Origin: Liolophura sinensis
Lineage: Eukaryota; Mollusca; Polyplacophora; Chitonida; Chitonidae
Reading direction: 5' to 3'
DNA length: 60,000 nucleotides
NCBI RefSeq assembly: GCF_032854445.1
Contig: NC_088303.1
Span: 18,299,501-18,359,500 of the forward strand
This document shows positions 13,801-24,649 of this stretch, piece after piece. Positions within the stretch are counted from its first letter, which is position 1. Every line of letters begins with the position of its first letter. The translations under genes and the position numbers were made by a program. The notes beneath the pieces are model-generated. The model had not been told where the DNA came from and did not search any database. It saw only the letters and a list, made by a program, of their open reading frames with translations.

Positions 13801-14534
13801 GATACAAACTGTGCAGTAAATCTGTACTCTTTACTCGGGAATGGGCAGAATCCTGAGCTAGGACATCAAAAACAGCAGGAACACCTCTCCTTTCCATCTG
13901 TCTGGGCATTACAGTATTAGTACGCTGTATTTCCTTATCTTCACGGTGAACTGAGAGAAATATTGCTTTTCATCTCATATGTAGTGGTCCATGGTGTATT
14001 TACATGCCGTGGTCGTTCCTTTGATGTTGTCTCTATTAGTCAAGCGGATTAAAGACAGAAGCATAAAAACTTAGCACATGTCTGTAACATATACATGTAT
14101 TTAATAGGTTACTTATAGGCCTTGTCAGTGTGGCTTGGTTTCATTGACCGGTTTATTCGTCTTGGTAGAAAAGTAGTCATTGAAATGAATAGGCTTCTAT
14201 ATTTAACGAACTAAAGTGGGTGTATTTCGCGGATGCATATCGTAATACTATCCCATATTCCACTTGTTCGAACATGGACATTTTAACAGACCTCCAAATA
14301 CTTAAACGACGAAACCAACTGTGAGCAAAGTGTGTTCAGATTTAAAACAAACGCCCAGCTGGCGTCACATCGGACGGTTCTGCGTCGGTAATTTAATAGG
14401 CGGCCTTGGGTTGTGCTGTCAGAACATATGCTTTCTTCAAAAACTGAAAGGTTTGGCGTTTTCCGAAAGATGATAACATGCATTTGCATATGGGTCAGCC
14501 AGATAAGTTTAAATGTCAACTTTGTACAATCAGC

Positions 14535-14830
14535 ATTCACATTTACGATATAAAACACCATTTATTTTGAATAACTGAGGCGTTCTTAAAAACAGAATTG
14601 TCAGATGTTCCCATAGGATTTGCCCAATGTTGCGTGAACATGTTGCACATATGACACTATATGAGGCAGAGATAGCCTCAAGTAAAGCACCTTCCTGGAA
14701 TGAGGTCAAACGTGTTTGGTAGTACAGCGTTTTTTTTTATGCCTCGCCACATTACATATTGGCCTAACAAAAATGGAAATGACAGGAAATCATTTCTTTG
14801 CATATGGTCATTCAAAACTTGAAAAACGGC
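14535..14830 (-). pseudogene. Exon-like remnant, copy 3 (frameshifted)
   Basis: Nearly identical to 5985-6288 on the same strand. The homopolymer after gtacagcg has nine T here against eight in copy A, so the minus-strand frame through VLNDHMQRN and QYVMWR is broken by one base. This is the copy-B counterpart of the exon-like ORF. High nucleotide identity combined with a broken frame suggests a pseudogene, or that the conservation is simply due to shared origin. Confidence 0.45.
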
Positions 14831-15028
14831 ATTGATATCCGGTAAATTAGTTTTAGTTTAGGAAAGCGATCTAGTTCATATTTATGCTCATCATTTAACC
14901 CTTCTTTTAAAATGTTAAAAATAGAGTTTTAATAGCACTTAAAGTCGTTCATTGGTTACACATATATTGCATTTGTGTATTATTCCTTTGGAGGAATTCC
15001 ACCGTTTGTTTCTGGTATCACTTCCAGG

Positions 15029-15650
15029 GGCATAGCGTGGATCTTCACTAAGGGGGTGGGGGGGGGGGGGGGGTGGGTAGGGTGCTAGGCGAGGGTCCAG
15101 AGGCCACCCAGGCCCCGGAAGTTCCGGGATATTAGATTGCCGGAGAGAGAATCTGAGTGATTCCGAAGTGTTTCGAATACAAATTTGGTCAATGTGTACA
15201 CATTCATCGTCACATTAAAAAAACCCCAAAAACAACTCAAGTTCATCTTAGGTTGGGTTGAAAACAGGCTGTCCCTGAATATATAGTATATATTGTTATC
15301 GGTTCCAGAGTAACAAACAGTGCAAGTAAAACTGCGTCATCTGTCTTGTTCACCAGACGGAAATGGCTACGTCTGCCTGCGCGGTACGATTCAAGAGAGG
15401 TAATACACGCCGTCTTCCACCGGGAACAATATGGAATGGTTTACATAACAGAACATGTCTAAACAGGCCTATATACTATTTCGTAAAGCGGTACGAAATT
15501 GAAATATTGGTCTAAATAGGGTACAGCAAATATCTGTGGAATGAATGTTAATAGCTAGGTAAGAAATATAAGCTAAAATATTTTTTCGTCGACTTGAGCG
15601 GAACTTTTTTGCCTACTCTCTCCCCCCCCAAGCCTCCGCCCCTGACAATG
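15029..15650. mobile_element. About 620-bp insertion private to copy B
   Basis: Copy A reads continuously through cttccagggacaacggcc at 6472-6489. In copy B the same text is interrupted after cttccagggg and resumes at ggggacaacggccgtg near 15656. The inserted block starts with a G-rich run (15052-15084) and ends with a C-rich run (near 15620-15655), so its ends are loosely complementary. No ORF of note. It is probably a non-autonomous transposable element, class unknown. Confidence 0.5.
15052..15084 (+). repeat. Poly-G tract
   Basis: Includes an uninterrupted run of about 16 G (15058-15073), flanked by ggggg and gggtaggg. It could form a G-quadruplex, and its exact length may be a sequencing or assembly error. 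Confidence 0.8.
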
Positions 15651-16904
15651 CCCCCGGGGACAACGGCCGTGTAAAGTAGCACGCAAAGTATCTCCCGATA
15701 CCATCCTCCCACCCCCAGGCACAGTCAGGTGGCACTGAGAAAAATCAAAGACGACTTAATTCTTAGGGAGGCTAATCTCTTTGTGTGGTATTTCGCTCTA
15801 ACAGACTAAAGTCCCCACCGTTATGCTGTCGGACATAATTTGTGTTCATCCTGGATAAAAGACTACATCCCTGTTAGCTCCATGTACGTCTTTTCTACTT
15901 CAGCAATAGCCATCTGATATACACGCGATATGTACAAAGTTGAGAGGAGCTTTCTCTTAATTTTCCCGGAGTTGAAGTGCTAGGTTTTCGACTTCGCCCC
16001 TTGAGTCCTGATCGGTGGGATGAGCGCTGACAGGAAAATTCAGGTTAATATACGACAGTACGCATTGAGGGAGATAGCTATCGTAATTGCTTCATTTTCT
16101 GCACAAAGTGACAGCGTTTTGTTGGCCGTAAACAATCAATGTCGCCTGCAGCTATAACAGAGGAGTTTGTTCGACGAGCTTGGTCATATAACAAGTGCGA
16201 TGTATCAAACAAGTGGGCACTTTCTTAAAATATAATGTATGAAAATTCGGGCATATTGTATCTAAAACTATTGAAATTTGTATGACGGAAGATAAATAAA
16301 TTAATAATATGCATATATTTAAATTGCGAGAAATAGATAAATAAGCACGTATAGGCCATGCTTGCCGGCGTGGGTTGACATCAAATCAAATGGTTTACCC
16401 TGACATTCATTGAGACAGCTTTGTATTAAGTCAGAATCAGGAAAATGAATACCGTTAAAAAGGCTTTAAATGGTCAGTGAAGTAGATTTGTCGGTATGAA
16501 ATGAGTATCACCTTTTGGTAAATGTCTGGTCTATTTTCTCTTAGATGATCGAAGACGCAACAAGAAATCATATTCACAGTAAGCACCAAGCTCTGTAAAT
16601 CCAGGGAATATTGATGCCTGTGGAGGTTACTTACTAATGCGTTTTCGTCATGAAAATTCCAGCGAATCCTTCCTGACAAGAGCAGCATTTATGACAGTAA
16701 AGAAACTTAAAATGCACGACAAGCATGCTCACGATAAAATCAGCTGTTTGTTATGTTTGCTGTTTATGTAGTGCTCGTAGGTTTACATTTTGCTGTCTGT
16801 CATGCACCAGTCACCAAACTGGCTGCATGTTTGACCGGGGAAACACAAACCAAGGCACGTTTTTGCAGACACGTTCTGTGATGTCAGATCTTTTATAAGC
16901 TTTG

Positions 16905-17540
16905 AACAAGTCGAGCAATAAGCTAATGCTATGGCTGAGGCACAATTATATCTAATTCCTTTATAGCTCGTGGCAAGGTTTTATATCCTAGTAATTCGAT
17001 TAATTGAACCGAGCCGAATGATGCACTTAACACACCTGGCGCTGCTTATTTGGAAAGGCCTGGGGTGGTTGTTCATTGGAATCTGTTATCTGTCATGACC
17101 GTACGGTCATATCCAAGGTGTGACATTAGTATTAGGGTTCGGGAATATAAACTTTAGATTGTTGTCTGACGAAGGGTAATGTACTCTCCAAATAGAACGG
17201 TTTATATTCAATTGAATACTTTCATTTAGCATTGCGTAGAAACAAATTATATCTACAAAGTTGTGGGCTGAATATAGTGTATAAGCCAAATCAGTATTGC
17301 AAAGGCTAACATAATGCCTACGCAAGTGTACGAATAATTTGGCAATCCTTTTTGTACTAATTTCAGCTAATAATATTTTATTTCAGATAATAAGGTCCAT
17401 ATTTACCGAGTGAAAAAACAATGTATGTTTAATTAATTAATCTTACTTGACGGAGGTCAGGTTGATGGACGGAGGAAACTAGAAAGAGTTCAAGGGAAAA
17501 CACTGCTGTTTTAAAAGCCGCTTCCGAAGCAACGACATCA
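16905..17540. other. Anonymous spacer
   Basis: No gene recognised. A stretch at about 16960-17020 (agctcgtggcaaggttttat) resembles 20405-20470 (agctcgcggcaaggttttat), so part of this spacer belongs to a repeated sequence. Its ORFs are short and unconvincing. Confidence 0.45.
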
Positions 17541-17544
17541 TGGA

Positions 17545-18935
17545 TGAGAACACACGACCTTACTTGATCAAAGGCCTGTCGGGTCTGCTTTGCAACTGGC
17601 ACTGTAGACGAGAGAACCAGTGAGACCTTACATGGATTATCACATAACCTCACTGTTGAAAGCTCTTTGGCGTCTGCTGTGAGATTTCGGCTCTGTTCCT
17701 ACTGTAGACAACCAAACCAGCAAGAGTTTGGATTAGAATACACGACCTCACTATCAAAGGCCTGTCGCGACTGCTGTGAGTCTGGTACTGTAGACGATAG
17801 AACCAGTGAGAGCTTGGGTTAGAATACACGACCTCACTATCAAAGGCTTGTCGCGACTGCTGTGAGCCTGGTACTGTAGACGATAGAACCAGTGAGAGCT
17901 TGGGTTAGAATACACGACCTCACTATCAAAGGCTTGTCGCGACTGCTGTGAGTCTGGTACTGTAGACGCCAAAACCATTGAGAGCTTGGATTAGAACACA
18001 CGACATCACTATCAAAGGCTTGTCGCGACTGTTGTGAGCCTGGTACTGTAGACGACGGAACCAGTGAGAGCTTGGGTTAGAATACACGACCTCACTATCA
18101 AAGGCTTGTCGCGACTGTTGTGAGCCTGGTACTGTAGACGATAGAACCAGTGAGAGCTTGGGTTAGAACACACGACATCACTATCAAAGGCTTGTCGCGA
18201 CTGTTGTGAGCCTGGTACTGTAGACGATAGAACCAGTGAGAGTTTGGATTAGAATACACGACCTCACTATCAAAGGCTTGTCGCGACTGTTGTGAGCCTG
18301 GTACTGTAGACGATAGAACCAGTGAGAGCTTGGGTTAGAATACACGACCTCACTATCAAAGGCTTGTCGCGACTGTTGTGAGCCTGGTACTGTAGACGAT
18401 AGAACCAGTGAGAGCTTGGGTTAGAATACACGACATCACTATCAAAGGCCTGTCGCGAGTGTTGTGAGCCTGGTACTGTAGACGATAGAACCAGTGAGAG
18501 CTTGGGTTAGAATACACGACCTCACTATCAAAGGCCTGTCGCGACTGTTGTGAGCCTGGTACTGTAGACGACGGAATCAGTGAGAGCTTGGGTTAGAATA
18601 TACGACATCACTATCAAAGGCCTGTGGCGACTGTTGTGAGCCTGGTACTGTAGACGATAGAACCAGTGAGAGCTTGGGTTAGAATACACGACCTCACTAT
18701 CAAAGGCCTGTCGCGACTGCTGTGAGTCTGGTACTGTAGACGACGGAACCAGTGAGAGCTTGGATTAGAACACACGACATCACTATCAAAGGCCTGTCGC
18801 GACTGTTGTGAGTCTGGTACTGTAGACGACGGAACCAGTGAGAGCTTGGGTTAGAACACACGACATCACTATCAAAGGCCTGTCGCGACTGCTGTGAGTC
18901 TGGTACTGTAGACGACAGAAACAGCGATGGCCCGT
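17545..18935 (-). repeat. 86-bp satellite array
   Basis: The core ctatcaaagg recurs every 86 bases at 17751, 17837, 17923 and so on to 18869, giving 14 regular units, with diverged units at the left edge. The consensus runs agagcttgggttagaa, tacacgacctcac, tatcaaaggcctgtcgcgac, tgctgtgag, ctggtactgtagacga, tagaaccagtg. Units differ by a few scattered bases. Read on the minus strand it is continuously open in places, which is an artefact of the period. The unit resembles the tRNA-like segment of the SINE at 59185-59285. Confidence 0.9.
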
Positions 18936-18959
18936 GGCCATATTGAGTTTTGAGCATTT

Positions 18960-19560
18960 CTCCTCAGATGTAAATGTTAACGTGCTACGCCTCTGGGTCC
19001 AAGTGCCACTTTGTCTTTGGTTTTACATCCTGATTGTATTAAATAAGAACACAGCCGAAATCTGTAGAGGACGCCGTGTAATGCGGTTTTCAACGAGAAG
19101 ACGACCAGACTCAAAGAATAATAACTTTGTTATCTAAATTTGCACCGAAGGACAAGGCGCTAGCTGTTTCCTAATTGTGTGATTTAATTCTCTTTGTCAT
19201 AATCAGTTTTTTTTTGTTATTCCAAGTGAAAAAGTAGGATCCTTGCCCCTTAATTCCTGGTCTCCGACTGCACTGAGTTTTCATCAAACGATTTGTGAGA
19301 TGATGGAACGCCACCTGGTGCTGTACTCAGCAGTCACTGCTTCCAAGGATCCTCCAGCCTGTTTCCACACCATTTGGCCTTTTCTATAAAGTGTTTTTCA
19401 ACGTTGTTCGTGGAACTGAACAGTATTGACAGCTTCCAATGTAGCAAATAGTGTTCCGGAGCAAAACAAAGTGTACCACCTGCCACACTAATTAATTCCG
19501 GCCGGATTACGTTTTGATCAGTAACATCCGCCTTCTGCTGCCAAGTATAGATTTACTGAC
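18960..19560 (+). repeat. Flank of the 86-bp array, duplicated at 21815-22930
   Basis: Shares with the later region tagatgtaaatgttaacgtg followed by cctctgggt and a conserved stretch ending tgtattaaat. Further on it shares ttggccttttctata/ttttgctata and a block ending accacctgccacac. Together with the arrays this makes a second duplicated unit of roughly 2 kb. Confidence 0.7.
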
Positions 19561-20665
19561 GGCGCATGCGTGATGCCTGAAATATCATGGTCAACATGGC
19601 AAGTTTATTTTAGACATAACGGTTAAGCGGTTAAGACGCAATTTGAGCTCATAGTAAAAATATTCATGAATGCATGTAAATTTAGTAATCACATGGAATC
19701 AAAGAAATATATTAATATCCTGACGTTGAATAAAAGATGAAAACGTGCTTCAGTCATTTTGTTTTGAGCTTTTGGCGGTTAAGATATTGTCTTGGCACAG
19801 GCGTGTAGTTTGCTACTATTTATGCCTTTACATCAACAGTTTGAATAAAACCTTAACTGAGGTAAACTGACTCGAGGACGTACTTAAGCGGTTACGTGTG
19901 GCCATTTGCCAATGATCACAACACCATATTATCATATTAACGTATTATCATTTCTCATGTGCCTGGTTTTACACAGGCCGCATATTGTGTGAATCACCTT
20001 CATTATTTTGATGTCCGTGGACCGACACAGACTGACGGTTTCGATGGAATCGTCCATGTCGTCTGCTTCTGTTTGATTAGAAACAGTCTTTGGACGTCAG
20101 TGAAAATTTTGACCAGATTTACTTTGGAGTTCTCCACTGAATCATCAGACAAGTGTTTCAAATAGTAAAAACATTGGCGCTTATTAGAGACACCGCGGTA
20201 TCCCTAACTGTGTCATGTAACACGTGTTTAATTTATCAACTAGTGTGTCAAGGCAGCCAGAGAAATGCATCAAACACCAAGTCGAAGTACACATGTGCGC
20301 ATACCACACCTAATAAGCACTAAGTACTTCATTAAGATATATCCAAATACATTTTCCCTCCACAGCCATGCTAGCGATGACACATTTTATGTATAAATCT
20401 ATGTAGCTCGCGGCAAGGTTTTATACCTATCAGTTCACGTAATTTGAAACGTTCTGAGATGTTCCATTAATCTCACATCTAACTGATTACCCTGAAGTAT
20501 CATTATTGGAGGGGTAATTATATAAAATACGTGTTTTGTGAACAGTAAGGCAAGATCAGTCATATCAGCCGTAGGGCAGTCCTTAGAGGAAGGTGACATT
20601 CCGCTGGAATTAGCTAGTATCAGGATCTCTGCAAGCACAGGCCTACATTCTGCATGTATATGTGT
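19561..20665. other. Anonymous DNA with dispersed repeat fragments
   Basis: At 19825-19880 the text cagtttgaataaaacc, then taactgaggtaaactga, matches pieces near 34660-34695 and 56565. At 20025-20120 a block (gacggtttcgatggaatcgt and onward) is related to 23660-23745. No gene recognised. Confidence 0.5.
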
Positions 20666-20666
20666 A

Positions 20667-20950
20667 AGTAAGGAGTTTTATGTCATACTTAACAATTTCT
20701 GACTCATATGACGACGATGAGTCATTAGGTGTGTATACATATATTGTGTCTTCTTGTGATAGGGTGAGTCAAAGCCGCCAGAGTGATGCCTCGACTGAAG
20801 TATCATTCCGAAGACACCAGACATACAGACACCGGGTAAACCAGTCCTTTTTACTTGCTGTAACCGCTCAGTGTTGAGCCTCAAGGAGGCAGCAACAAAT
20901 ACCATTTTTAAAGTCTTATATGACCTGACCCAGGTTCGATCCGGGATATG
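20667..20950 (-). mobile_element. tRNA-derived SINE, diverged copy
   Basis: Related to 54891-55217 by the order of its landmarks: tcatacttaacaatttctga, catatgacgacgatgagtc, ccgaagacacc, gggtaaaccagtc, ttaaagtctta, and finally gacccaggttcgatccggga. The last is a B-box-like sequence when read as part of the tRNA-like head. The middle resembles 57773-57960 (acatatattgtgtcttctt). Confidence 0.6.
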
Positions 20951-21119
20951 TTATGTGTGATGTAATTTGTGCCTGTAAGAGAAGATTTTCGACATCAATT
21001 ATTCACTTTAATAATGACGTTTTACTGCTAGTCTTCATGGTGGCTAGGTTTGTGTGTGGAGGAAACTGGAGAAACGCTAAACTGGATAACACCGTCTTAG
21101 CTATCACTCGACCTCATTC

Positions 21120-21790
21120 ACTGAAGCCGTGTCGCGTCTGCCTGCGGTATTACTGGTTTGGATTAGAACCCACGACCTTAATGATCAAAGGCTTATCGCA
21201 TCTGCGCGCAGTAACACGGGTTTGGTTTAGAACCCACGACCTCACCGATACAACGGCGGCCTGCTGCGTCTGCTGTGTCACTGATACTAGACGACAGAAG
21301 CAACGAGGGCTTTGATCAGAACCCACGACCTCACCGATACAACGGCGGCCTGCTGCGTCTGCTGTGTCACTGATACTAGACGACAGAAGCAACGAGGGCT
21401 TTGATCAGAACCCACGACCTCACCGATACAACGGCGGCCTGCTGCGTCTGCTGTGTCACTGATACTAGACGACAGAAGCAACGAGGGCTTTGATCAGAAC
21501 ACTCGACTTCACTGATCGTCTGCTATGAGATTAGTACTGTAAACGACAGAACCAGCAGGGGCTTGGAGTAGAACACACGAACTCACTAATAAAAGGCCTG
21601 TCGCGTCTGCTGTGAGACTGGTAATATAGACCACAGAACAAGCAAGCGCTTAGATTAGAACACACGATCTCATTGACTAGTGCTGTAAACGATAAAACAA
21701 GAGAGGGCTTGGATTGGAACACACGACCTTACTGATCAAAGGCCTGTCGCATCTGCTGTGAATCTAGTATTGTAGACTAGATTGGTCGCT
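21120..21790 (-). repeat. 89-bp satellite array, cousin of the 86-bp array
   Basis: Three nearly identical 89-base units begin at 21246, 21335 and 21424 (cgatacaacggcggcctgct). More diverged units lie on both sides from about 21120 to 21790. Unit landmarks (agaacccacgacctcac, cctgctgcgtctgctgtg, ctagacgacagaagc) align with the 86-bp array. The three central units are far more alike than the flanking ones, which suggests recent expansion or gene conversion. Confidence 0.88.
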
Positions 21791-21814
21791 TGGTCGCACT
21801 AATATTCGAACGTT

Positions 21815-22930
21815 TGTCTTTAGATGTAAATGTTAACGTGCCGTGCCTCTGGGTATAAGTGACACTTCGTCTTTAGTTTTATGTCCTGAGTGTATTAAAT
21901 AGCAACCACCAGGAACAAATTTAATAATTTGCCCCTTAAAGGAGAAGAAAATTTAAGACCATTGAAAAGAGTAGGCATTTCCTCGCAGGTGCATGCCATA
22001 AAAAATTCTAATAAATACCTGATAAATTATTAATGTCAGCGCCAAAATCCGCTGTGGGCGATTCCATTTTGCCTGAGAACTAGTCGTAAAGTCTTCTGTG
22101 TTAGGAGGAGAATTGCCATCGGAGACCGCCGAAGTGCAGTTCATTTCCGGTAGAACTCTTCTTTCCAAAAGCGAACAGTACATTTCGTTTTCCGCTTGGC
22201 GATCGGGAAACCGGAATGTTGGACGTAGGTTCCGAGTTTACACTAAGAACGCCATGGACTCAGCGATTTGTGCCAGCTTTGTCGTCTTCAGGCTTTACGT
22301 GTATGGTGAGGAAAAATCGCAAAATTATGCAGCAGGTACCACCAGATAGAAACAATGTGCTCTTTTCAGCCTATAGTGTCATTCTTTTACGTTTTCTTCT
22401 CCTTTAAGTCGCCACGCTATGGTTGAAATATTGCCGATGTGGGGTTAAGCCATAATCATTCATTCATTCTCCTCCTTTAAGCCTGGCTGTTTCTGAATTT
22501 TGTAATTGCATTTACTGGTTATAATGGATTGTTTATTTTCGTCCTTCTGTATGAACAGCCAGACTCTTTAGTAGATTTTCAGCCCTTAAGAGCAAAAGTT
22601 TGAGTTCCCGGGCTGTACTGCATTTCCACAGGACAGCCTGTCAGCCTTTCCACAGGACAGCCTGTGCCACACTGTCCAGTCACTTCTGCAATGCGTCCTG
22701 TAACTATATGTATTTCTAGACGATTTGGCCTTTTGCTATACTTGTTGTGCAACAATTTTTAGGCCATTGTGGTCCTGAAGTCTGATTTCCCTAAGCCAGA
22801 GCAGCAGTGACAGGCTCCAATGTACCATATAGTGCTCCGAGACAAGACAAAGGGTACCACCTGCCACACCAATTGACTGTCTGATCCTAATTACAGATTA
22901 CAGCACGGTATATTAGCTGACGTTATATGA
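21815..22930 (+). repeat. Flank of the 89-bp array, partner of 18960-19560
   Basis: Starts with tagatgtaaatgttaacgtg as in the other flank and later shares the block ending accacctgccacacc (near 22858-22872). The 474-bp TIR element at 21935-22408 accounts for much of its greater length. Confidence 0.7.
21935..22408. mobile_element. 474-bp element with 17-bp perfect terminal inverted repeats
   Basis: Left end 21935-21951 (cttaaaggagaagaaaa) is the exact reverse complement of 22392-22408. It sits in one flank of the satellite duplication and not in the corresponding part of the other, so it is an insertion. Internal frames of about 80 codons are open (plus strand 22098-22349), but I recognise no transposase, so it is best seen as a non-autonomous DNA element. 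No clear target-site duplication. Confidence 0.65.
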
Positions 22931-23225
22931 TTTCCACCGAGCTAAAACTATGTAATCTACATGTGTAGAAGTGATGAAGTTTCCGGAATGTATCAAAACA
23001 TTAAAGAAATGGAGCATTTTGGCGACAATTCAAAGATTTTGTGTGGCTCTTTGAACAGCTTTATGATCTAAGATATGATCTTACCGACCGAGGAATGGCT
23101 CGTAATTACCTTTGACTGACCTGACAGTAAAACACGTGTGGTTCTTTCAGGAATGGTAAATTCATAGACATCGCTGAACCCCTAAAAATGAAGTCTCTGG
23201 TCGATACACTACAGATAGTCAATGT
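22931..23225. other. Anonymous DNA
   Basis: No gene or repeat recognised. Confidence 0.4.
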
Positions 23226-23380
23226 TTATATTTATTTATTTAGTTATTTATTTATTTATTCGATTATGGGTTTACGTCTCACTCAAGAATAGTTCACTTA
23301 TACGACGGGGACCAGCATTATGGTGGATGGAAACCGGGCAGCGTCCGGAGGAAACCCACGACCATCCGCAGGTTAGCCTT
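23226..23380 (-). mobile_element. tRNA-SINE fragment (ATTTATTT-GATTGG family)
   Basis: A (TTTA)n run is followed by actcaagaatagttcactta, tacgacggggaccagc, attatggtgg and gaaacccacgaccatccgca. This is the 3-prime part of a SINE family that also occurs at 26370, 32985, 35025, 40203 and 52281. Its (AAAT)n tail is on the left in this reading, so the element is on the minus strand. The tRNA-like head is missing. Confidence 0.7.
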
Positions 23381-23589
23381 TTTTCACGGATTTTTGCAAT
23401 AGATACAGACAGATAGTGAGGCAGCTAAGGCTCTACGCAATACAGTTTGCTTTGAAATGAGAACTGTTGCCATATCCCAAACTTCCAGAAAGTTGACGGA
23501 CGAGTGAGACGTGCAGGTTTGAAGTAGGCGCTACTCAGTACAGACTGATATCAAATAGAACATATCCTATCTTCTCAAAACATCCGGGG

Positions 23590-23960
23590 ACTTACTTGAG
23601 TGCAGTAAATCCATCAGACTCGAACCTTTGACATGTCTGTACAGAGCGACAGAAAGTCTGATGACTTTGATAGAGTCGTCAAGGTCGTCTGCCTCTGCTC
23701 GATCAGGAACAGTCGCTGTTCATCCGGGGAAGTTTTGGTCAGTGAATAATCTACATTGCAGATTTGCTGTGGGGGACTTGAACCCAACCTCATCGCGATT
23801 AAGAGAACTTTTAGTCGGTTTGCTGACAAGCTTTCACACTCCGAGAGGCACGCCCAAGAAAGCCTCCCTGGCTTTGTCATATGACCCCTCGGGAATGGTT
23901 ACTCTCTATCATAGACACGCCATGAAATCATTAGTCCTCAGAACAAGCGCAGCTTACTGA
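23590..23960. repeat. Dispersed repeat related to 20025-20120
   Basis: The text gactttgatagagtcgtcaa, then gtcgtctgcctctgctcgat and caggaacagtc, parallels cggtttcgatggaatcgtcc, gtcgtctgcttctgtttgat and agaaacagtc near 20037-20090. A segment gggggacttgaacccaacct has a weak tRNA B-box look. The roughly 110-codon open frames on both strands are not supported as genes. Confidence 0.45.
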
Positions 23961-24100
23961 TCAGACTGGTGAAACTAACATACATACAACACGTTGACTA
24001 TTACGGCTAGCCACAACCCAGGCGGTACGCGCCAACTGAACGAGGTATGGTCTGTTAACAGCTTTCCGCACTTTTCAAGTGTTATCTCACAAATCCTCTG

Positions 24101-24319
24101 GCCCCGGGATCACGAAGCGATCTTTAAGACTTAAGTCAAAATTTCAATAATTAATCTTGATACATTCCTTTCAGTTCTTTAGGATGAAATTTGTTTTACA
24201 AGAATTTGCCTTGAATTTACGTTGTCAAGCAATATCTTGACCTTGTGACGTGAGGTGTAATAACTTCAAAATGATTTTAAATTTTGACTTAAGTCTAAGA
24301 TCGCTTCGATGATGAGGCT
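24101..24319. mobile_element. Foldback MITE with about 40-bp inverted ends
   Basis: Left arm 24101-24143 (with gaagcgatctttaagactta, then agtcaaaattt) is mirrored by 24280-24319 (aaattttgacttaagtct, then aagatcgcttcgatg), apart from a few mismatches and one extra base. The interior is AT-rich and non-coding. The pattern fits a class of MITE with GAAGCGATC-type ends. Confidence 0.75.
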
Positions 24320-24649
24320 ATGTTTGTGGTAAACAACACTGCATTTGTACGAACACGATGCTTATACGACGCTGGACAGCGTTGCAATATGGTTGCAATA
24401 AAACCATATACTTGTACAGTTGTAAGCTTTTAACACTACCAGATTGAATTCTGATTTGAATTTAAACCTGTGATAATAGCAGATAATCGTCCTAAAGTCA
24501 TTCCTCCTAAAGATAAGGACCGTTTATGTCTGACGGGTAAGGAGCACGTATGTTCGTTTCTGTCTGGAATAGGTATCTAATAGACCTCCGCGTTTTAAGC
24601 AGCGGACGAATCAGCGTCAGTTGGATTTGATCCTAGGACCTAAAAGCAA

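Larger units (their letters stand above)
9750..16900 (+). repeat. Segmental duplication, copy B
   Basis: Direct, collinear partner of 1463-7800. It differs by a local 190-bp tandem duplication (10500-10860), an extra block near 13250-13530, a replacement of the copy-A exon-like block by unrelated sequence at about 13885-14462, and a 0.6 kb insertion at 15029-15650. Copy B has lost the roughly 165 bases equivalent to 3985-4180. Many point differences and frame-breaking indels show that the copies are not recent. Confidence 0.85.

Noticed and set aside
17754-18957. Minus-strand repeat ORFs through the 86-bp satellite
   Set aside because: 86 is not a multiple of 3, so frames change each unit and the openness is due to low stop content.
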